From Flectonema sp. DT1601 (Eukaryota; Euglenozoa; Diplonemea; Diplonemida; Diplonemidae), in the NCBI GenBank assembly GCA_964019425.1, contig OZ025838.1, positions 510,501 through 574,500 on the forward strand: a DNA stretch of 64,000 bases, in the 5' to 3' direction. The notes under the pieces were generated by a model. That model was not told the origin of the DNA, ran no database searches, and saw nothing but the letters and a program-made list of their open reading frames with translations. The position numbers and the translations under genes were made by a program. Shown here in pieces: positions 21,518-32,239 of the stretch. Numbering within the stretch: the first letter of the stretch is position 1; the number at the start of each line of letters is the position of its first letter.

Positions 21518-24340
21518 ATGTATTCAGAAGGGGTGATTTTCATTCTTGTTGTAATAGTGTTGTTGCTGTTGCAAAATCATCCGGTAGTTAAAAGAAGAAT
21601 AACTGAATGGAATGTAAGAGGTAAGCTTTCTGGAAAGAAAACGTTAGGTCTGTCTATCGAAACAGATCTCGAGGCTGGAGAGGGATCTGAAAAAGAGAAG
21701 ATCATATCAGGCTCTTCGTCAGCCCAGCAGCAAAAGTTACGAGAAAGAAACTCAATGGGACCACCAACTCAGAGGATTAATAATAATAATATGACTAGCG
21801 GTGTTGCATTCACAACTTGTGTTACTCCAAGTCATAGCCTTGTCACTCCTAAAAATCAAACTCTTGGAAGCGATCCGTTCTTTTTGGCAGCTAATTTAAC
21901 ATTCGGTAGTGCCATCTCACCTGATAAACGGAGAGTATGTGGAGTTCCATCACCAGCAACAGGCTTTGAAGATGACAGAACTGATAAAACAGATTCACCA
22001 ACAAGACAACGACAATCATCACACCAATTAGAAGAATCAGGTAATTTTAATAACATGCGAAGACGTGGAACTGGATTAACAGAACGCAGTAATGCGACTC
22101 CCCTGACGGAAACTGTGTCACCATTCAGTCCTTCTTATGAACAAATGAAGGGAAGTCATCGTAAGATAGTCGACCTTCAAAACCTACAAGAACAAGCAAG
22201 AGAGAAAGCAATTAAATCCCTTCAAGTCATTGAATGGGAGTTACAACAACTGGAACACACAAACAGTGATATTTGTGTCGTGGAACACTGCGCTAAACTA
22301 CGGGAACTCCGAACTAGTTTAAGTGCTAAAATCAACGACCAAATGGAAAAAAGTATCGAACTCCAGCGAATAGAACAAGACTTAATTACTAAAATGGCAG
22401 CTAGAACAAGTCAATTCCAGTTCGCAGGATCTGACTTCATTGATGCTGGTTCACCCACATCTAACATGTACCTGTCATCGCCGCAGCTAAAAACTGTATC
22501 CGATACACTTGATCAGTCATTTGTAAGTAATAAAGTTGGTAATATATTCTTATCAGAAGTTGCTGTATCACAGCCAACTGAATCTCCTGGTCGAATGAAG
22601 ACGCAGCCTCAAACACAATTATTACCGCCTTCGACTCAAAAACTTGAGGCGGAAAATACCCCTCGATCTGAAACTGTTAAAAATGATGTTATTACGAGTG
22701 GAATCTTATCAGAGCTTGATGATTGTCTTGAGAATGCTCAGCCTAGAAATCAACCGAAGAAACGTGTCACGGCTCTTGTGTTTGATACTGTGGAGACTCC
22801 AGAAACGGAATACCTCACACCAGCTGAGAATAGTTCATTGTCAGAATGGGACGCTGCTAGGTCAGCTCGTCAACCAGAAGATTTCGGTAGTCCGATTGAA
22901 TCTCTCAGAAGAAGTCCCGGATCTGGATTCATGTTAGAGCGTTCCAAAAGCGGTGACTTAAACGCAAGCCCACCCCAAATTAATCAACGGCCCCGCTCTA
23001 GTAGTTGTTACGGCTCTCTCACAACACATCAAAAGAAGATAAAACGAAGCTCTTTAAGAGGCTCTCCTCGAAACAAACAATTCAAATGGAAGAAGGGCGA
23101 CTTAATAGGCAACGGAGGCTTCGGAACAGTCCACATAGCGATGATTGAATCTGACGGAGGTAAGATTATTGCTGTTAAAAACGTACCTGTGATTGCTGAC
23201 AAACCGGGAAAGTTATCCGCCTTAAAGAATGAAATAGAACTCATGAAATCACTAGAACACGTTAATATAGTTCAGTATAAAGGAGCTGAAAGAGAAGGTG
23301 AATCATTAAATATTTTTATGGAATTCGTTCCTGGAGGGAGCATCGCCTCCGTACTTAAGATGTTCGGTCCTCTCACAGAGAAGGTTGTTGTCTCATATAC
23401 ATTTCAAGTTCTCTCTGGTCTTCAATATCTTCATAGTAATAATGTAATTCACAGGGATATTAAAGGTGCGAACATCTTGCTAACAGTCGATGGTGTTTGT
23501 AAATTGGCTGACTTTGGTGCTGCGACTCTATCCTCGACTGATAGAATCCACACAAGTCTGATTGGAACCCCCAACTGGATGCCACCTGAAGTCATAAAAC
23601 AAGAAGGCCATACCGAATCTGCAGACATTTGGTCACTTGGATGCACTGTGTTGGAGATGTTGACTGGTAAGGTTCCGTGGAGTAGTGTTGGTGGAATGCA
23701 AGTTTTATTTTTTATTACATCAGACACGCCGATCGTACCTAAAGTAGTGGAAGCCACAGCAGACCTAGACCTTGATTCGCAGGCTCTTGATTTCTTAATT
23801 TCTTGTTTACAAAGAAATCCATCTTCTCGTCCGAATGTTGGTAGTCTTCTTGATCACTCTTGGAACTATTTAATTGATGATGAGGACGAAGAAGAATTTG
23901 AATCACCAGAACAAGACAAGTGGGTAGCAACCGTCAACGAGCGTACAACTGAATGTTTGTTGTCACTCGGATCACAGATACCAAATATCGACCCTGCGTC
24001 TCTTAACTGTTACAGCACTTCTGATGGAAAGCTTGCTGTTCCAAAAAAAGTTCAGCGAGCCCCAGATTTTAGAAATCCGTCCCCCAGCCACAGTCCGAAG
24101 AGAACCAGTCAACCATCATCAGAACTTGATAATCTGTTAAGTGAAGAACACGTTGAGCAAGAGGAAACTCAAAAGTTAGCCGTGCCCACCGACTCTTCCG
24201 AATTATCGGTTTGCACGAAATCCCCAATCAGAGTACCTGGTGCTGCCCCCAGCCCGCAGGCTGCCCAGCCCCGTGTGTACAAGCCTGAGGGGAAGCTTGA
24301 ACGTTGTTTCTATGAAAAGAAAGTTACTACGCCAGCATAG
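21518..24340 (+). CDS. MAPKKK-like (STE11/MEKK type) Ser/Thr protein kinase with N-terminal membrane anchor
   Basis: 940 residues in one exon. Residues 5-20 (GVIFILVVIVLLLLQN) are a membrane or signal anchor. Residues about 30-520 are mostly disordered, with a coiled-coil-like segment near 210-300 (LQNLQEQAREKAIKSLQVIE and after). The kinase domain covers about 523-787: glycine loop GNGGFGTV, catalytic Lys554 in IIAVKNV, HRDIKGAN at 645-652 (Asp647), DFG at 665-667, GTPNWMPPE in the activation segment and DIWSLGCTVLEM. HRDIKGANIL and the GTP-W-M-P-PE block are typical of STE11/MEKK kinases, which phosphorylate MAPKKs. The tail (790-940) is Ser/Pro-rich. An N-terminal membrane helix is unusual for this family. 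All catalytic residues are present. Confidence 0.9.
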   Translation: MYSEGVIFILVVIVLLLLQNHPVVKRRITEWNVRGKLSGKKTLGLSIETDLEAGEGSEKEKIISGSSSAQQQKLRERNSMGPPTQRINNNNMTSGVAFTTCVTPSHSLVTPKNQTLGSDPFFLAANLTFGSAISPDKRRVCGVPSPATGFEDDRTDKTDSPTRQRQSSHQLEESGNFNNMRRRGTGLTERSNATPLTETVSPFSPSYEQMKGSHRKIVDLQNLQEQAREKAIKSLQVIEWELQQLEHTNSDICVVEHCAKLRELRTSLSAKINDQMEKSIELQRIEQDLITKMAARTSQFQFAGSDFIDAGSPTSNMYLSSPQLKTVSDTLDQSFVSNKVGNIFLSEVAVSQPTESPGRMKTQPQTQLLPPSTQKLEAENTPRSETVKNDVITSGILSELDDCLENAQPRNQPKKRVTALVFDTVETPETEYLTPAENSSLSEWDAARSARQPEDFGSPIESLRRSPGSGFMLERSKSGDLNASPPQINQRPRSSSCYGSLTTHQKKIKRSSLRGSPRNKQFKWKKGDLIGNGGFGTVHIAMIESDGGKIIAVKNVPVIADKPGKLSALKNEIELMKSLEHVNIVQYKGAEREGESLNIFMEFVPGGSIASVLKMFGPLTEKVVVSYTFQVLSGLQYLHSNNVIHRDIKGANILLTVDGVCKLADFGAATLSSTDRIHTSLIGTPNWMPPEVIKQEGHTESADIWSLGCTVLEMLTGKVPWSSVGGMQVLFFITSDTPIVPKVVEATADLDLDSQALDFLISCLQRNPSSRPNVGSLLDHSWNYLIDDEDEEEFESPEQDKWVATVNERTTECLLSLGSQIPNIDPASLNCYSTSDGKLAVPKKVQRAPDFRNPSPSHSPKRTSQPSSELDNLLSEEHVEQEETQKLAVPTDSSELSVCTKSPIRVPGAAPSPQAAQPRVYKPEGKLERCFYEKKVTTPA

Positions 24341-27300
24341 ACGTTGTTAAAATCAATTAGGTAGTTATCCTCTAGCCTGTTGGTTTGAATAAAACCGACT
24401 ATCGTTAAAAGTATGAGGGTACAAAGTTTTCACTAAGTACCTGACCTTGATTACAACCGTTGTATCTTTCTTGAATGACAAGCCACAACGCGACTGTGTT
24501 TGGGATGGCCACCTAACGCTTAGTTTAGCCTCCCTCAATTTTCCATTACCCAGCGGACAGGTTCTCCTTCTCAGTTGATCTTTTACATAAATGAGGAACG
24601 TACATCACAATACCTCAGTCTAATACTTTAAAAAGTTCAATCAGAATACTAAACACATCTAATGCCTCTTAACGTTAAGAAAGAGTGGCGCAAGTATTTT
24701 CGTTGTGTTCCTTTGGCTTCTCGTTATTTCTATTCTGTTTGATGGATGACAGTCATATGTCCCTGCAGCCACTACTTTCTTTAATGCTATTGCGGTACCT
24801 ATTCCGTCATTAGTCGCTGGGGAGTAACCTCTTTGGTACTGCTTCTGAAGTTATTTTACAAAAAAAAAAAAAAAAAAAACTTGCCCCTGGTTGTTGGTTG
24901 CCCTCATTCTAATTATTTTGTTAAGCTGCTTTCTATAGTGACGAAAAAAAAACAGCAATTTAACTCCTCTGGGATCACACCCTGTTCCCTTCTCGGCTGA
25001 AATGTATCGATTAAACAAATATACACAAAAACATGTGTTGTGTATACTTGATATGTGTTATACGGTGTTTTCGTACAGATTTTCAAGAAAAAAAAAGTAG
25101 CTTACTTGCCCCTATCATTACTATTTATCTTAATCATTTTCTTTTTCTTTTTTGCAACGACGAGAAGAAACTATTCGGATTAAGAGCCTTTTATACCAAA
25201 TATTACCTATTTCCCTGTCTGCTATCAAACGTGTGATAGTTGTCATCACCCAGTTATTTATCTAACAAAATAATCTTCTTAGCCTTTAGCTGTTACGGTT
25301 AAGTAGTTTAAGTTAGAGGCAATCAATTATTCGTTTTTCTATTGGTTCAGGTGTATTATTGTTGAAAACCTGGTCAGTTCTTTCCTTTGGTGGTGCCACA
25401 TGTACTGACTGGACAGGTGAAGGGCGTTCCTGTGCGAGAAATAACTACCGCGCTTCTTAAAGAAAGTGCCATCTGCATAGTCCCCCACCCCCCAAAGTAA
25501 CTGTCGTTTTATTACAATGGGAAAAGAAAAAAATGGTTGATTCATGAATTAGTATTGATGTGTGAGTCTCCTTCTTACGTCATTTATGATGTTCTGTCAT
25601 TTAACGTCTGTCTCAGTCACTTCACGTTTTCCCCTTCCCTCCCTCGTAATGTGTAATTCAACAAGAAACTAACTAAATAACTTCTCATTGTCTGAAGACT
25701 ACCATATCTCCCGCTATGCGTTGGAGGTTTGTGATAGAGCTGACTTAAAGTGTCGCTCAGATCCCACAGGGGTGTGTCGGTATCTACACAACTGACTGAC
25801 TTTTATAAAATAATATTCTGTGGAAATGTAGAATTGATTTCTGTTTCTGGTCTCTCTCTGTTTTCTCCTTTTTTTTTTTCCCTTTCATTCTCTTTCTCCC
25901 ACCCTTTTCCTTAGATCCCTAAGTTGTGTTCTCAGTGAAATGTAGATAGTACCAGATTGTTTTGGGTTTTTTTTTTTATTATTATTATTTATTTTCTTAA
26001 TTATAAAAATACGTTGAAGGCTTACGGTAGCCCAACGGTTATAAATAAAAAGTCTAAGAGAGAAGGAGCGAGCTGTATCTTTTTCTAAAACCCTTGTGAA
26101 GGATGTCTACCTGTTCTCTTGTTGTGTTGCGGTTTCCTTGTTCTCATGATAATACAGAAGATGATGTACTAATTTCAAAAAAAAAGAAAAAAAAATAGAA
26201 TGACATTTTTAAGTTCTATTCGGTATCGGAGCCTGCAGCGTTCATCAGTTTTTCTTACACCTTGGCTAAGCACAAGAAATTCTTCAATTTAAAACAATTA
26301 AAAAAAAAAAAAAAAAAAAAGCAGTTAATGTTTATGTAATTTGCAGAATACGAAATTTGCTTTGTCTTTATCTTTTCCAAAAAAAAAAAAAAAAAAAAAA
26401 AACCCTTAAATTTTTAAAAAATATGTTTCTGTTTTTTTATTTTTGTTTAATTTTCTTTTTTTTTTAGAATGATTTGTAATCCGTATTGGTGCTCTGCAAG
26501 GCTCCTTTTTTTTTTTTATAATTCTAATTCCTGTGTTTGCTCTGATTTTACAAAACGATAAAGGTATAGCTTTATTATAGTTTTGCTTACTGTGCGACTT
26601 CGGTACACATTCCGATGCTCTCAAGATTTGTCTCCTAATTTCTACATTCCCTCCCCATCCCCTTTAAAGTATATTACTGTTTTAACATTGTTGAATACCA
26701 TCTATTAATGATGATATTATTTTATTCGTCTGTATCAATTACACGGTATTCTATCTTAAGCTCCATTGCTGGATTGGTCATCCTTTTTTTTTCTGAAATA
26801 TTTGTTTCTCCCTATCGGTAGTTCGTAATTCTTAGTGCGTGCCTCCTTGCCTTGGCAGTTTGTAGTAAGGGCAGACGGACAGACCACTACATGTTTCGAA
26901 GCCATTCCTTACGGAATACAATGGTACGTGAAGTTTCAAAAGAAAAAAAAAAAAAAAAGAAAAAAAGGAAAATCGTTAAAGCAGCGTGAAATTCTACTTC
27001 ATTACTTGTATTGTTACCCTTACAAGTGCTATCGAGACGATCTAATAAAGCGTTTTGAAAAAAAAAAAGCAAAATATTTGTTTTTCATCCTACTGTTGTA
27101 GGGATTACTAAGCCTGTACCGTACGGTTTGGTTTTTAGTTTGAGAACAGCCATTCTAAAAATTATATTCCCCATTAAAAAAAAAAACCATCCCACTAGCG
27201 TGGAGATGCGACTAACTAAGGATTTGAGTTGAGGTTGCATGTAGGGCCTTACACATGACGTGTTGCGTTCTTTTGTTATAAACTCAATCACTTTGTGGAG

Positions 27301-28131
27301 TTTCCTGCGAGCTATGGTGATTCGTTTTTTCTTCTTTCTGTTATTCATTTACTCGGGTCTCTCTGTCGCTGTGAGTCCCCCCCTCCTAGAGTGCCCATAA
27401 TATACAGTAACGTTGGACTAAATAACTATGCTTAACTAAAGAAAAATGGCCCTTTGCGTATTGTTATTTCCTATTCTAGTAAATCGACTCTTTTCTAAAC
27501 CTAACAAAACTGTTTCTGTTTGTGTGTTGACTGCTTCAGGTTCTTTTTTGACATTTATTCCTTCAGTTTCTTTTTGTACCTACAAACCCATTGTTTCGGT
27601 AGAAAAAGAGAATTGTGGCAGAACTTATTGCTTTATTAGGATTTTACCGGTTTCGCACAAAACAAAATCAAAAATGTAAAAAAGTAAAAAGTAAAGTCTG
27701 CCGATTCTTTTTTTTTTTTTGCGCAACAATTACATGGTATTTTGCTTTCATTTTCTGAAGTACATTATGACTTAGCAGTCACTCACTGCGATCTATCTAT
27801 CAAAAAAAAAAAAAAAGGAAAAACAAAAAAAATCAAAAAAACAAAAACAATCCTCAACCTCTTCAAAGATTGAATTTTTGTTTTTTCTTTGAGTCTTTAT
27901 TTTAACCTATATTTTTTTTTTCTTTTTTCTGTATGCCCTCAAAAATGCGAATGTGCTGTCCTTTTTTTTAAGCAACTGGCAGATCCTAAATCTGCTCTGT
28001 CGATCTATATATATATTGATTCCCGTAACCTTTTTTACACCTTTTTTGCGATTAGTTAATAAATCATGAAGAGCGTTCATTTTAATGCCTCTGAGTATCC
28101 CGACTGTACAACTTCAGGAAAAGAAAAAAAG

Positions 28132-28165
<34 letters not shown>

Positions 28166-29146
28166 TTTTATGCCTCTCCCGTTTCTTTTTTTCTTTTTCT
28201 GTTTTTTTAACTTTAAGGTATACTATCATTACCTTCCCCATGCCAACAATGCTTTTCTTCATTAAATAAACTAATTAACACGGTCACTGCTTTCCCGAAG
28301 TACGCTCAATATTCCCCCATTGACGTTTCCTTGCAGTGAATATTTTGCTGCATGCCTCAACAGGCATTTTTGTGCGACAAATGTCCGTTTTCAGGCGTAG
28401 CTTTAAGTGGATCAGTGACTTGTTTGTGTCTTCCCGTTTCCAGCTCGTTTTTTTTTATTCCACAATCCGAATTGCCATAAAAGAAGGTAGAAATTAAAAA
28501 AAAAATTAAAAAAAAAAAAAAAAATGAATCAATGACTGTCTAACAAGAAATGAGATCATGGTCTATTGACGCTAATCATGTTATCGTGCTAAGTATAATT
28601 GCGGCTGCTTATGATTCGCGTTCGCGGCCTGCTTCCTTTGCAGTTATTCTCTCTTCTTTGCTTATTTATTTTTTTTTTTTTTGCCTACACCCTCCGTTGT
28701 CTTTGATACGATACGTATATTTATATCATTATTTCCAGATATTTGAGTTCCCTGACTTCAATTACATAAATGAGAATAAAATTATTAGTATGGCAAAACT
28801 CGATGTCACAAATCTGCTGCCAAAAACTTCTCAGTTTGATCTGCTTCTGACGATTAAATTTATTACTGTTTCTACATTGTCAAACTGTCACCCCTGTTGT
28901 CCCCCTCCTCTTGTGTTTTATATTACTGCTGATCCCACAGCCCTCCGCTTCTTTAGAATAGTAAGCTATCCTTTGTTCATAGAATTTAATGAAAAAAAAA
29001 AAAAAAAAAAAAACACTTAATTCCTGTACAGCAATCGATGAATAAGCTTCAGAGTTCTTTTTTTTTTTGCTTCTTTTTCTTATTTCCCGTTAGTGTTACC
29101 TGCATTCTACCTACAGCGTGGTTGACCCGCACTACAGAAAAAAAAA
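24341..29146 (+). other. Long AT-rich spacer
   Basis: No credible protein gene over 4.8 kb. Long A runs (24859, 26303, 26380, 28124-28162) and T runs. A copy of repeat D lies at 27360-27429. The only open frames are low-complexity or lack any domain. Confidence 0.45.
27360..27429. repeat. Dispersed repeat family D, copy 2
   Basis: Shares ordered blocks with 20645-20716: gctgtgagt, ccctcctagag, a short AT spacer, then caacgtt/taacgttgg and taaata/taaatta. Confidence 0.55.
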
Positions 29147-29657
29147 ATGGGTCCTCCAAAGAAATTTCACAAGTCGAAAATAAATGCGAAGAAAAGTAAG
29201 AAGGTAAGAGGGCTAAAATCAAAATTAGAAAAAACGCTAGAAATGGACCTGGTAGAGTCGAGGGATAATGTCGAGATGGAGCTCGCAAAGGTTCGACCTG
29301 TATACACTAAAATTCTAAAGAGAAAAGACGAGCTTAGGGAAAAAAAAGAAAAGGCACCCCAGACTCCAAAAACAGTAAAGAATCCCCTGAATCCTTTGGG
29401 TGAGACACGCAGTCAGCTAAAGGACAGGGTAAGAGGAAAACGCAGATTAAATCACGTTGCGGGTGAAATCGGTCCAGCGGGACCGGGAGTTGTGCGTCGC
29501 GCAAAAGAAATAAAGAACGAGTCAACAGCTTCTAGACTGGTACGTATTTCATTTTTATTCAAGTTCAAAAAAGTTAATAAAAAAAAACAAAAAACAAAAA
29601 AAAACACAGCTTGCAAAAATTGCAAAGCGCCGTGCGGAGAAGAACGGACGTGCGTGA
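29147..29657 (+). CDS. Small, very basic hypothetical protein, two exons, 146 aa
   Basis: Exon 1 (29147-29539) and exon 2 (29610-29657) join at a codon boundary and end ...LAKIAKRRAEKNGRA. Lysine and arginine dominate (MGPPKKFHKSKINAKKSKK at the start; RDELREKKEK-type helix in the middle), with one Pro-rich stretch (APQTPKTVKNPLNPLG). This composition suits a nucleolar or ribosome-assembly protein, but I recognise no family. The ATG follows an acceptor-like AG at 29136-29137 by 9 nt. Without splicing the frame would run to 29761 through A-rich sequence, which looks less natural than the spliced form. Confidence 0.6.
29540..29609 (+). other. Intron of the small basic protein gene (70 nt)
   Basis: GTACGTATTT donor, A-rich body, AAACACAG acceptor, phase 0. 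It resembles the RPB1 introns in length and donor. Confidence 0.65.
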
Positions 29658-30244
29658 GAGACACACCTGACTGGTTGGCTTCACTGCGAATCGTACACTT
29701 GAGGACCAGGTGCTTACATTTGACTAAAAATGGTCTCGAAGACCTGTTTAATAATCAGTAAGAGCGGGGAAATCACAACTCTTTTTATTAGTAGTTTCGT
29801 ATCACGATAGTTATCTGTGCATTAGCACGATAGCCCTACGAGTGTTACGTCTTACGTACTGAACCATTTCTTTTATTTTATAGGAAACACAATGGGAGTT
29901 GAGTTGCCCATCGGGGTATTTTTATTTTATGTTGGAGGAATGTCCCAAACTTCGTGTAAAAATCCGAGGTTTTGAGTACAACGATAACACAAAAAATGTA
30001 GGAAAAATGTAGCAAATTCGCTTATCAGGTGAGGGAAAGTCGATTACAGTCAACAGTAGCCTGTATCGTCCTACTGGTGAGTTGGTTAGATTTATATTTT
30101 ACATTTCTTGCGACGACGACTGTCGTAAAGTATGTATACGATCTTACTGATACCATATAGGGAAATGAATCCTTTCTTTGTCGTGTTAATTCTTAACTCT
30201 TCTTCCAGAAAGCGGTTATCATCCCTAAAAAAACACTATTTTAA
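29658..30244 (+). other. Spacer before the cyclin gene
   Basis: No gene recognised. A donor-like gtatgt at 30130 and an acceptor-like ttcttccag ending at 30208 would make a 79-nt 5'UTR intron, the same length as RPB1 intron 1; 36 nt then precede the ATG. Confidence 0.5.
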
Positions 30245-31036
30245 ATGTGTAAACAAAGAGATCTGAGCACCGCAGAGAAGGTAGAATTCGACTTCATCTT
30301 AGAGAAGCTAAGAAAAGGTGAAAGTAGGGCTGTTGCAGCGATAAGGGGAACAGCACCACCACCTCCAAGTTTAGATGGAATATGTATGGAGAGAGCTGGA
30401 TGGGCAGAGGTACCAGGATGGTTAAGACCAGCTATTGCTGCAATGATGTTGAAATGTGAAGACTTCTCTGATGAGAAGCCAATCATTCAGGAAGAGTTCG
30501 AGTGTGTTACTGCTCCTGAAATCACTGTTGAGGAATACACAGGAATCCTCCATGAATCATTCCCGAGACTGATGTGCTGGATTCGTGCATTAGTAGTAAT
30601 GCAAAGATTCTTAGATACGAGCAACGTAAAATTAACACCTCTTACCATCCACAGAATTCTACTCACATCGATAGTAGCAACAGCCCGTCAGGAGGGGTAC
30701 GTCGCTGATGTCGATGCGACCTGGGGAATAGAGGAAAATGATCTATTCGCCATGGAAGAAGCCTTTAACTCAGTAGTCGATAATAATTACAGTGTAACCA
30801 TACTAGAGTGTCTTAGAATACTGTTGCCATTCGGGACTCCACCATCGGAGTGTATTATGGCGGCTGGATTAATATCACCTCAGAGAATTCCTCTTTCTTC
30901 TGTTCAGAGAGTTGAAAATTGGATTCAACATCTGCAAATCCCATCAGAGGAGACTACTACCGCAACTAGTTCTTTGTTCAAGAGAATTCTGTCTAAGGTT
31001 AAAGTAACAAGAAAATTACTACCAAAGATTGGGTAA
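30245..31036 (+). CDS. PHO80/U-P-type cyclin-like protein, 263 aa
   Basis: The cyclin box lies at about residues 95-185: ALVVMQRFLDTSNVKLTPLT, then IHRILLTSIVATARQEGYV and EENDLFAMEEAFNSVVDNN. This fits the PHO80-like pattern (AL.Y..R.L.....LT..N.HR.LLTS...A.K......W...GG....E...LE..FL). PHO80/U-type cyclins bind CDKs of the PHO85 type and act in phosphate sensing, cell cycle and morphogenesis. The usual KF.DD.YYNN stretch after the third helix is replaced by RQEGYVADVDATW, so CDK contact may differ. The N-terminal 60 residues have a PPPP run, and the C-terminal 60 are Ser/Thr- then Lys-rich. Single exon. Family call fairly sure; partner CDK unknown. Confidence 0.7.
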   Translation: MCKQRDLSTAEKVEFDFILEKLRKGESRAVAAIRGTAPPPPSLDGICMERAGWAEVPGWLRPAIAAMMLKCEDFSDEKPIIQEEFECVTAPEITVEEYTGILHESFPRLMCWIRALVVMQRFLDTSNVKLTPLTIHRILLTSIVATARQEGYVADVDATWGIEENDLFAMEEAFNSVVDNNYSVTILECLRILLPFGTPPSECIMAAGLISPQRIPLSSVQRVENWIQHLQIPSEETTTATSSLFKRILSKVKVTRKLLPKIG

Positions 31037-32207
31037 GAGCTATTTATTATTATTATTATTATTATTTTCGAATTTTTTTTTTATTTATATAAATTAATTC
31101 CCTTCGCAAGCCGATTCCAACGAGACGTCACTCTCTGAATTAGGCTGCTGGGAGATAACAAGTCCCGTTGAACAGCATTAATAGAAGAAAAGGAAAGAGG
31201 AGAGAAATAGGAAGGGCAAAAAAAAAAAAAAAAGAAAAATAATCCTGTGAACCGGACAAAAGAAGTCAGCCTTCCCAGTCAACACATAAACATTTTTCTT
31301 TTTTATTTTTTTTTTCTTTTCCCCCTGTCCCCTCTTTTCCTTTGGGTTTCTTGTTGTTCTTGGTTTACTTATTGTTTTTGTGTGCAACTAAATGTGTCGT
31401 TGAAAAAAAAAAATAAAAAAATGAAGTCTCATGGTTTTTCATGAAAAGAAGGGAAAAAAAAAAAAAAAAAAAGTGCTTTGTAAGTAGTTCTTTTTTAACT
31501 TCTCAACAACAAGACGACTCGAACACGTAGGCCTCCTGCGGGAGTTCAGCTGTCAACCTACAATTCTGATTGGATGTGACAGAAATGGTATCACTCGATG
31601 GTTTCCTTATTCTCCTCCTTTTTCAGAAGCGAAAACGATTTTTTTTTTTCTCCCCAACCAACAAGAAATTTTTTTTTTTGCATTTCTATTGCATATCCTT
31701 CTGAAATATTACCTGTGTGTAGTTCCAAAGGATGCGACAAACAGTTCGATTTCAGATGCACGCATGAACGTACTAGTTACGTAGGTCATTGTAAGGAATC
31801 TCTTTTTGATAATTTCACTTGAACGTGCTGCCTCTTAATCTGAATGAACTAACTAAAGCGATGCGTACTTTTTTTTTCTCTCTTCCTTTTCTTGTTTCAT
31901 TTTTTCTTTCTTTCTTTTCCTTCTAAAAGTTATCTTTTTTTTTGTTTATTTCTCTTTTCAATAATTCAACAAAAGAAAAGGAGGGTAATTATATCTGGCT
32001 GTTTATCTATATAGCAGATTCAGATTGCTAGTTTCACTAATCGTTTTTTTCCCCCCCCCTTTTCTCGATCACATATCTATTCTTCGTGGTTCCCAAAATT
32101 GAAGTAAGTCAAGTTTGCAACAATCACATTATGCTGTTTTCCGCTTAGCGGTTCTATAGCCCTACCTGATTTTCTTTTGTAGCTGAAAGCGTTCTACGTT
32201 GTACGCT

Positions 32208-32239
<32 letters not shown>

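Noticed and set aside
29880-30115. Extra small gene between the basic protein and the cyclin (ATG near 29892)
   Set aside because: The frame closes after about 30 codons, and no plausible splice restores a longer one.
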